A stretch of DNA of 12,404 bases, taken from contig CAKVCR010000057.1 of assembly GCA_934725835.1 (NCBI GenBank), positions 1 through 12,404 of the forward strand. Reading direction: 5' to 3'. The notes beneath the pieces were generated by a model. It saw only the letters and a list, made by a program, of their open reading frames with translations, was not told the DNA's origin and searched no databases. The position numbers and the translations under genes are program-made. This DNA is from an uncultured Odoribacter sp. Its GTDB lineage: Bacteria; Bacteroidota; Bacteroidia; Bacteroidales; Marinifilaceae. Shown piece after piece: positions 7,837 to 12,404 of the stretch (the first letter of the stretch is position 1; each line of letters opens with the position of its first letter).

Positions 7837-7868
7837 TTTGTATTACTTGTAAATATATAGTACCTTTC
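7837..7868 (+). promoter_or_regulatory. Bacteroides-type promoter for yifB
   Basis: TTTG at 7837-7840 is followed after 20 bases by TACCTTTC (7861-7868), which matches TAnnTTTG except for the last base. Transcription would begin near 7874, leaving a leader of about 20 bases before the ATG at 7895. The element starts only 15 bp after the lpxH stop, so yifB likely has its own transcript. Confidence 0.55.
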
Positions 7869-7894
7869 ACTCTACAATTCAATTTCTAAATAAT

Positions 7895-9430
7895 ATGCTC
7901 GTAAAGATATACAGCGGTGCCGTCAATGGCATTGAAGCAACCACAATAACCCTTGAAGTCAATATTTTAAACGGAGCTAAATTTATTATTGTCGGGCTAC
8001 CGGACAATGCTGTAAAAGAAAGCCAACAACGTATTGATTCCGCACTCAGAGAAATAGGAAGTCGCATACCTGGTAAAAGAGTTATTATCAACATGGCCCC
8101 AGCTGACGTAAAAAAAGAAGGGTCTTCATATGACTTACCACTAGCTCTAGGCATTATGGCTGCCAATGAACAATTAACATTCAATGATTGGGATAAATAT
8201 GTTATCTTAGGAGAGTTATCTTTAGACGGTAGCTTAATGCCTATCAAGGGCGTTTTACCCATTGCAATAAATTCACGAGATGAGGGTTTTCAAAAAATAA
8301 TCTTACCTCTTGCGAATGCAAATGAAGCTGCTGTTGTCAATGGACTAGAAGTGTATGGGTTTTCGCATATCCGTGAAGTAATCGAATTCATAAAAAATCC
8401 CCAACATACTCAACCTACACAATTCATCTCAGCAACGAGCCAAACCGAAGATTATACTTTCTATGATTTCAAAGATGTAAAAGGTCAAGAAAATGTAAAA
8501 CGAGCATTGGAAGTTGCAGCAGCAGGAATGCACAATGTCATCATGATAGGAGCTCCAGGATCCGGTAAAACAATGTTAGCAAGACGTTTACCTGGCATAC
8601 TTCCACCGATGACTATAGAAGAATCATTAGAGACAACTAAGATTCACTCTGTCGCAGGTCAACTAACACGCAACTGTCCACTAATTACCAATCGACCATT
8701 CAGAGCTCCTCATCATACAATATCCGGCATTGCTTTAATAGGAGGAGGAGCCTATCCTCGTCCAGGTGAGATTTCATTAGCAACGAACGGAGTATTATTT
8801 CTAGACGAACTCACAGAATTTCAGAGGACAGTATTAGAAGTCATGCGTCAACCTTTAGAAGACCGTAAAATAACTGTTAGCAGGGCTCGTTATTCCGTTG
8901 ATTATCCAGCCAATTTCATGCTTGTCGCTTCTATGAACCCATGCCCTTGTGGCTACTATAACCATCCAACAAAAGAATGTAGCTGTACTGCTGGCAGTAT
9001 ACATCGCTATATGTCTAAAATTTCAGGTCCTTTACTTGATAGAATTGATATACACTTAGAAGTTGTTCCTGTCGAATTGGAAAAAATAACAGGGAAACAA
9101 GAAGCCGAGTCTAGTGATACTATTCGTCAACGGGTCATAGCAGCTCGCAACATTCAAACAAATCGTTTTAAAAATTATCCCGGCATTCATTGCAATGCAC
9201 AAATGAATCCAGCTCTGATTAAAAAATTTTGCGTTTTGAATGAACAGTGCATTAATCTTTTAAAACTTGCAATGCAGAAATTTGGTCTATCAGCACGTGC
9301 ATATGATAGAATTATTAAATTATCACGCACCATTGCAGACCTTGCTGCTAGCCCAGATATAACACCTCAACACATAGCTGAAGCGATTCAATATCGTTCA
9401 TTAGACAAAGAAAATTGGGGGATGCATTAA
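7895..9430 (+). CDS. YifB/ComM family Mg-chelatase-like AAA+ ATPase
   Basis: This is a 511-residue cytoplasmic ATPase of full family length. Residues ~1-170 form the N-terminal domain of the family, with the typical SSYDLPLALGI and GELSLDGSLMPIKGVLP. The AAA+ core (~185-395) has Walker A GAPGSGKT (219-226), the RPFRAPHHTIS motif (267-277), Walker B GVLFLDE (299-305), and the four-cysteine motif C350/C352 ... C362/C364 in NPCPCGYYNHPTKECSC, a likely metal knuckle conserved in this family. The C-terminal helical domain (~425-511) contains GLSARAYDRIIKLSRTIADL. In naturally transformable Gram-negative bacteria ComM is a hexameric helicase that drives branch migration during DNA integration; the role of Bacteroides homologues is less clear. 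The gene ends 14 bp from the convergent pyrophosphatase gene. All key motifs appear intact. Confidence 0.9.
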   Translation: MLVKIYSGAVNGIEATTITLEVNILNGAKFIIVGLPDNAVKESQQRIDSALREIGSRIPGKRVIINMAPADVKKEGSSYDLPLALGIMAANEQLTFNDWDKYVILGELSLDGSLMPIKGVLPIAINSRDEGFQKIILPLANANEAAVVNGLEVYGFSHIREVIEFIKNPQHTQPTQFISATSQTEDYTFYDFKDVKGQENVKRALEVAAAGMHNVIMIGAPGSGKTMLARRLPGILPPMTIEESLETTKIHSVAGQLTRNCPLITNRPFRAPHHTISGIALIGGGAYPRPGEISLATNGVLFLDELTEFQRTVLEVMRQPLEDRKITVSRARYSVDYPANFMLVASMNPCPCGYYNHPTKECSCTAGSIHRYMSKISGPLLDRIDIHLEVVPVELEKITGKQEAESSDTIRQRVIAARNIQTNRFKNYPGIHCNAQMNPALIKKFCVLNEQCINLLKLAMQKFGLSARAYDRIIKLSRTIADLAASPDITPQHIAEAIQYRSLDKENWGMH

Positions 9431-9458
9431 AAAAATGAGCAGGATTAAACCCTGCTCA
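9429..9458 (-). terminator. Intrinsic terminator of ppa, embedded in overlapping 3' ends
   Basis: On the minus strand the 8-bp stem TGAGCAGG (9458-9451)/CCTGCTCA (9443-9436) with a 7-base loop is followed by seven T residues (9435-9429), a classic Rho-independent terminator. The first arm overlaps the last sense codons of ppa, its stop codon lies in the loop, and the T-run overlaps the yifB stop codon. The plus strand lacks a T-run after the stem, so it chiefly serves ppa. Confidence 0.8.
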
Positions 9459-10122
9459 AAATATCATCTAAACCAGCAAAGTGATTTTTATAATCCTCAA
9501 GGGAACGACTAATTACTTCATATGCTTCTTCACGACCATAAACATGAGTAATCTCAACTTTTTTCTGACTATCGGCACCAGGCATATCTTTGTATGTCAA
9601 GAAATAATGTTTCAAGCGGTCTACAACAATATGAGGCAACTCGGAAATATCATTATAAACATTATAAGTCGCATCATGCTTCAAAACAGCTATTATCTTA
9701 TCATCAGCTTCATTGCCATCAAACATTCTAAAGCCACCAATAGGACGTACTCGAGCTATAATGTCTCCGTGAGCAATTGTTCGCTCTGTCAGGATACAAA
9801 TATCTAATGGGTCGCTATCTCCCTTTATATCAGTTCGATTACTTTGTTTCATCGCATATTCTGCAACCAAATCTCCACAATAACTCTGAGGTATAAATCC
9901 ATAAAGCGCTGGTACCACATTCGAATATTTTTGAGGTCTATCAATTTTTATGTAACCACAAACTTTATCTAATTCATATTTAACAGTATCAGTTGGGACC
10001 ATCTCTATAAAAGCAGTTATTACTTCAGGAGCTTCATCACCAACTTCGATACCATGCCACGGATGCGATTTATATCGTAATCCCATTAAACGTGCTATCG
10101 GATCATTAATCTTATTTCCCAT
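9445..10122 (-). CDS. ppa: Family I inorganic pyrophosphatase
   Basis: This 225-residue soluble enzyme hydrolyses pyrophosphate to two phosphates with Mg2+, pulling biosynthetic reactions forward. The family I signature DSDPLD (102-107) provides the central metal-binding aspartates. Other expected residues are present: KYELDK with Glu50, KIDRP with Arg62, YGFIP with Tyr74, and EADDK (138-142) before IIAVL. It is longer than the ~175-residue E. coli enzyme because of an N-terminal extension of about 30 residues and extra sequence around 85-100, a pattern known in Bacteroidetes members. The ATG at 10122 was chosen because MGNKINDPIARLMGLRYKSHPWHG is continuous with the family N-terminus. It is convergent with yifB and has its own terminator. 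The 174 bp between it and dnaJ hold no gene or clear promoter. Confidence 0.92.
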   Translation of the reverse strand: MGNKINDPIARLMGLRYKSHPWHGIEVGDEAPEVITAFIEMVPTDTVKYELDKVCGYIKIDRPQKYSNVVPALYGFIPQSYCGDLVAEYAMKQSNRTDIKGDSDPLDICILTERTIAHGDIIARVRPIGGFRMFDGNEADDKIIAVLKHDATYNVYNDISELPHIVVDRLKHYFLTYKDMPGADSQKKVEITHVYGREEAYEVISRSLEDYKNHFAGLDDILSRV

Positions 10123-10296
10123 ATTATAAATACACAGTGTTTAAATTTTCTTTCTCATTTAACGAATAAATGATTTTTTATATGCTCAAAATAAGCCAAG
10201 TAACAAAACATTTCCTTGTAATTAGGGCAATATGATAATATTCATCTATTGTTATAAATTATTCTGGTTAAGTCAGTGTTGTCATTCCTTTGACTC

Positions 10297-11442
10297 CTAT
10301 TCAAAGAAATCTTTCATCTTCCGAAAAAAACCTTTTTTATTCTCTGATGCAGACGGATTTACAAAAGAATGTGTCTGCAATTCTTCCACCACTTTTTTAT
10401 CGTCTTTGGAAAGATTCTTTGGTATCCACACGTTCACTTTTATCAATAAATCTCCTTTCCCATAACCATTAATATCTGGAATTCCTTTTGCTTTCAAACG
10501 CAATATTTTACCAGGCTGTGTTCCTGCATCTATTTTCACCTTCACTTTCCCTTCTAAAGTTGGTATTTCCACGGAAGAACCTAAAACTGCATCAGGATAA
10601 CTAATAAATATATTATAGAGTAAATCATTTCCGTCCCTCACTAAATCCTGATGTTCCACTTCTTCTATCAACACTATCAAATCTCCATTTACCCCTCCAC
10701 GACGAGCAGCATTACCCTTTCCAGACAATGACAGCTGCATTCCATCAGAAACTCCTGCAGGGATATTTAATGTGATTACTTCTTCGGATAATTGCACACC
10801 CTCTCCATTACAATATTCACATTTTTCATTAATGATTTTTCCTTCACCCCCACAAGTTGGACATGTTGAAGTTGTCTGCATCGCCCCCAATATAGTCTGC
10901 TGCACTCTGGTCACTTGACCAGTTCCATGACAAGTAGAACACGTTGAGTAAGACGTCCCATTTTTAGCTCCGGTTCCATGACAATGGTCGTCAGCAACAT
11001 ATTTCTTAACTTTAATTTTCTTTTCAACGCCTGTTGCCACCTCCTCCAAAGTCAATTTGACTTTCACTCGTAAATTTGTACCTCGATTTACTCGACGCGC
11101 AGAACGCCCACTACCACCAAAACCGCCAAAACTGCCAAAACTACCGAATATATCTCCAAAATGAGAAAAAATATCATCCATACTCATTTCCCCACCACCA
11201 AATCCTCCTGCACCTCCCAAACCTGCATGTCCAAACTGGTCATAACGTCTCCTTTTTTCTTCATTACTCAAGACATCATAAGCTTCTGCTGCCTCTTTAA
11301 ATTTTTCTTCAGCTTCTTTATTCCCTGGATTTTTGTCAGGATGATATTGTAATGCTTATTTACGATAAGCCTTTTTTATTTCAGCTGCCTCCGCATTCCT
11401 AGACACACCTAAAACTTCGTAGTAATCTCTTTTTTCTGCCAT
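10297..11442 (-). pseudogene. dnaJ: dnaJ, co-chaperone gene with in-frame stop in the J domain and a missing zinc-ligand cysteine
   Basis: Read from the expected ATG at 11442, the frame encodes MAEKRDYYEVLGVSRNAEA and continues as a typical DnaJ of 381 positions, except that codon 29 (11358-11356) is TAA between AYRK and ALQYHPDKNPG. The J domain, which docks on DnaK and triggers its ATPase through HPD, is thus cut before HPD. Downstream, the Gly/Phe-rich region, the cysteine-rich domain, two beta C-terminal domains and the end MKDFFE are all in frame. Three CxxCxGxG repeats are intact (C168/C171, C194/C197, C208/C211), but the first reads DDHCHGTG, with Asp151 where Cys is expected. A J-less product could start at TTG 11271 or ATG 11187. 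The gene begins 16 bp after grpE, the usual operon. The stop could be a sequence error; without it I would call an otherwise full-length dnaJ. Confidence 0.82.
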
Positions 11443-11458
11443 CACTTTTAAATTTGAA

Positions 11459-12040
11459 TTATTCGCCTACCACAACTTTAGGGAAACGTATTACTTTATC
11501 ATGTAAGGTATAACCTTTTTGAATACAATCCACGACCTTCCCTTTCATCTCTTCTGTCGGTGCCGGTATTTTTGTGACAGCCTCTTGTGTATCAGGATTA
11601 AATTCTGTATTTACGCACTCCATCTCTTTGACCCCCTGCTGAGATAAAAAATCCTTAAAAGTTCCATAAATCAACAATACTCCTTCTCGTAAAGCCGGTA
11701 CGTCTGTCGCCATTTCCATACTTTGAAGGGCTCGTTCGAAATTGTCCATAACAGGCAAAATTTGTTCTAAGATTTGTTCTCCGGCATTTTGGGTCAATTC
11801 CATTTTTTCTTTCAATGTACGCTTGCGATAATTATCAAATTCTGCTGACAAACGAAGATATTTATCATTCATCTCAACTAATTTCAGTCCAAGTTCTTCT
11901 AATTGCTGTTCTTGGCTCTCCTTTTGATTCTCAATATCTGACACTCCTTTTTCAACAACATCGCTATCAACCGTCATATTTTCTTTCATATTTTCATTCG
12001 TCGTTCCTTGTTGCCGAGCATCTTCTACTTTCCTAGACAT
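11459..12040 (-). CDS. grpE: Nucleotide exchange factor GrpE
   Basis: This 193-residue cytoplasmic cochaperone releases ADP from DnaK, so that the DnaK-DnaJ-GrpE cycle can let go of the substrate. The first ~35 residues are polar and probably disordered. Residues ~38-95 form the long coiled-coil dimer helix, with the family motif LRLSAEFDNYRKRT and LPVMDNFERAL. The C-terminal beta-wing domain (~135-193) carries FNPDTQEAV, DCIQKGYTLHDKVIR and FPKVVV. Length and motifs are complete, with no lesion seen, in contrast to the dnaJ reading frame that follows 16 bp downstream. The ATG at 12040 is the natural start because the N-terminal tail of the family is variable. No CIRCE operator (the HrcA target) was found upstream, so heat-shock control, if any, works by another route. 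Confidence 0.93.
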   Translation of the reverse strand: MSRKVEDARQQGTTNENMKENMTVDSDVVEKGVSDIENQKESQEQQLEELGLKLVEMNDKYLRLSAEFDNYRKRTLKEKMELTQNAGEQILEQILPVMDNFERALQSMEMATDVPALREGVLLIYGTFKDFLSQQGVKEMECVNTEFNPDTQEAVTKIPAPTEEMKGKVVDCIQKGYTLHDKVIRFPKVVVGE

Positions 12041-12075
12041 GATATTATGTTTAATTTATTAAAATATTCAATCCT

Positions 12076-12107
12076 TCAATATACCTATCCCTACAATGTA
12101 TTCCAAA
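12076..12107 (-). promoter_or_regulatory. Possible promoter for grpE-dnaJ
   Basis: On the minus strand TTTG (12107-12104) is followed after 20 bases by TATATTGA (12083-12076), which shares six of eight positions with TAnnTTTG, counting the two free ones. It lies about 36 bases before the grpE start, a fitting distance. The match is weak in this AT-rich gap, so this is tentative. Confidence 0.25.
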
Positions 12108-12194
12108 CTATATTAGTGAAAATAAGCAAAAACTTTGCCAATACCAAACAATATGCCATTCACATCTACATCACTGACAAACTGTCACCAGCTA

Positions 12195-12404
12195 CTACAT
12201 CTTGCCATCATCTGCAAAACTATAGTAACCATTCCCTCCAATAATTAAATGGTCCAATACTCTTATATCTAATAATTTACCCGCAGCTATTATTTTTCGA
12301 GTCGTTTCCTCATCTTGCAAACTGGGTTTCAACATTCCACTGGGATGGTTATGCACAACAATAATACTCGTTGCTTTCATGTCTAACACCCCCATAAAAA
12401 GTAA
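12195..12404 (-). CDS. radC: RadC family protein (JAB/MPN domain), C-terminal end only
   Basis: The frame is open to the right edge, so only the last 69 residues are present. They contain ATSIIVVHNHPSG followed by LQDEETTRK and end in NGYYSFADDGKM. HNHPSG with the downstream serine and aspartate is the JAMM-like metal motif of the RadC/JAB domain. RadC was named for a DNA repair role in E. coli that later work did not support; its true biochemical role is unclear. The upstream part, including the catalytic-type glutamate and the helix-hairpin-helix, lies outside the window. About 154 bp separates its stop from grpE on the same strand, and no clear terminator was found there. A mobile-element-borne RadC paralogue cannot be excluded from this fragment. 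Confidence 0.85.
   Translation of the reverse strand, partial: LLFMGVLDMKATSIIVVHNHPSGMLKPSLQDEETTRKIIAAGKLLDIRVLDHLIIGGNGYYSFADDGKM

Noticed and set aside
7831..7853. Inverted repeat TTTACA/TGTAAA overlapping the yifB promoter, considered as an operator
   Set aside because: Arms of six AT-rich bases with an 11-base spacer are expected by chance here, and no regulator gene is nearby.
10123..10296. Searched for a promoter of ppa and a terminator of dnaJ
   Set aside because: Only imperfect AT-rich matches (for example TTATTTTG without a correctly spaced -33 element) and no stable hairpin were found.
11076..11352. Plus-strand open frames opposite the dnaJ Gly/Phe and J-domain region
   Set aside because: They are antisense shadows of repetitive Gly/Phe codons and show no protein-like features.
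12041..12194. Searched for a CIRCE operator upstream of grpE
   Set aside because: No TTAGCACTC/GAGTGCTAA-like pair is present. A short TGACA/TGTCA repeat was seen but is too small to interpret.
12008..12244. Plus-strand open frame of 78 codons across the grpE-radC gap
   Set aside because: It overlaps the 5' end of grpE and the radC 3' end on the other strand, has no recognisable motif and a composition set by AT-rich sequence.

Overview
The window looks like a chromosomal segment from a member of the order Bacteroidales, probably Bacteroidaceae. The reasons are a glucosamine-6-phosphate-deaminase/PIG-L fusion, a TonB-dependent receptor with an N-terminal carboxypeptidase-regulatory-like domain, a DUF4369-type lipoprotein, and upstream sequences matching the Bacteroides sigma factor consensus (TTTG near -33, TAnnTTTG near -7) rather than the E. 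coli one. The species cannot be fixed from the sequence. By eye the first 1.5 kb is richer in GC than the rest, which is AT-rich at third codon positions. No tRNA, rRNA, CRISPR array, insertion sequence or phage gene is visible.

Layout. (1) Positions 1-2510, plus strand: the 3' part of a NagB-like/PIG-L fusion, then a sugar-phosphate nucleotidyltransferase, closed by a strong hairpin terminator. Together they suggest amino-sugar metabolism or activation. (2) Positions 2511-5728, minus strand: an apparent three-gene unit, read in the order Cys/His-rich small membrane protein, TonB-dependent receptor, secreted heavy-metal-associated (HMA) domain protein. The metal-ligand-rich partners suggest uptake or handling of a transition metal, possibly copper; this is inference. 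(3) Positions 5798-9430, plus strand: a lipoprotein with a thioredoxin fold but no CxxC, tightly followed by lpxH (lipid A synthesis), then a separately promoted yifB/comM-type AAA+ ATPase. (4) Positions 9429-12404, minus strand: inorganic pyrophosphatase convergent with yifB, then the grpE-dnaJ chaperone pair, then the 3' end of a radC-family gene entering from the right edge.

The most notable point is dnaJ. The reading frame matches DnaJ from its expected ATG (11442) to its end, but an in-frame TAA at 11356-11358 interrupts the J domain four codons before HPD. In addition, the first zinc-ligand cysteine of the cysteine-rich domain is an aspartate. Either the gene is decaying, or the stop is a sequence error, or a J-less fragment is made from an internal start. 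Three promoters matching the Bacteroides consensus (two closely, one with one base off in the -7 box) and two terminators are recorded. One terminator is built from the overlapping 3' ends of two convergent genes. I found no clearly new multi-gene system; the metal-related trio is the best candidate for follow-up.
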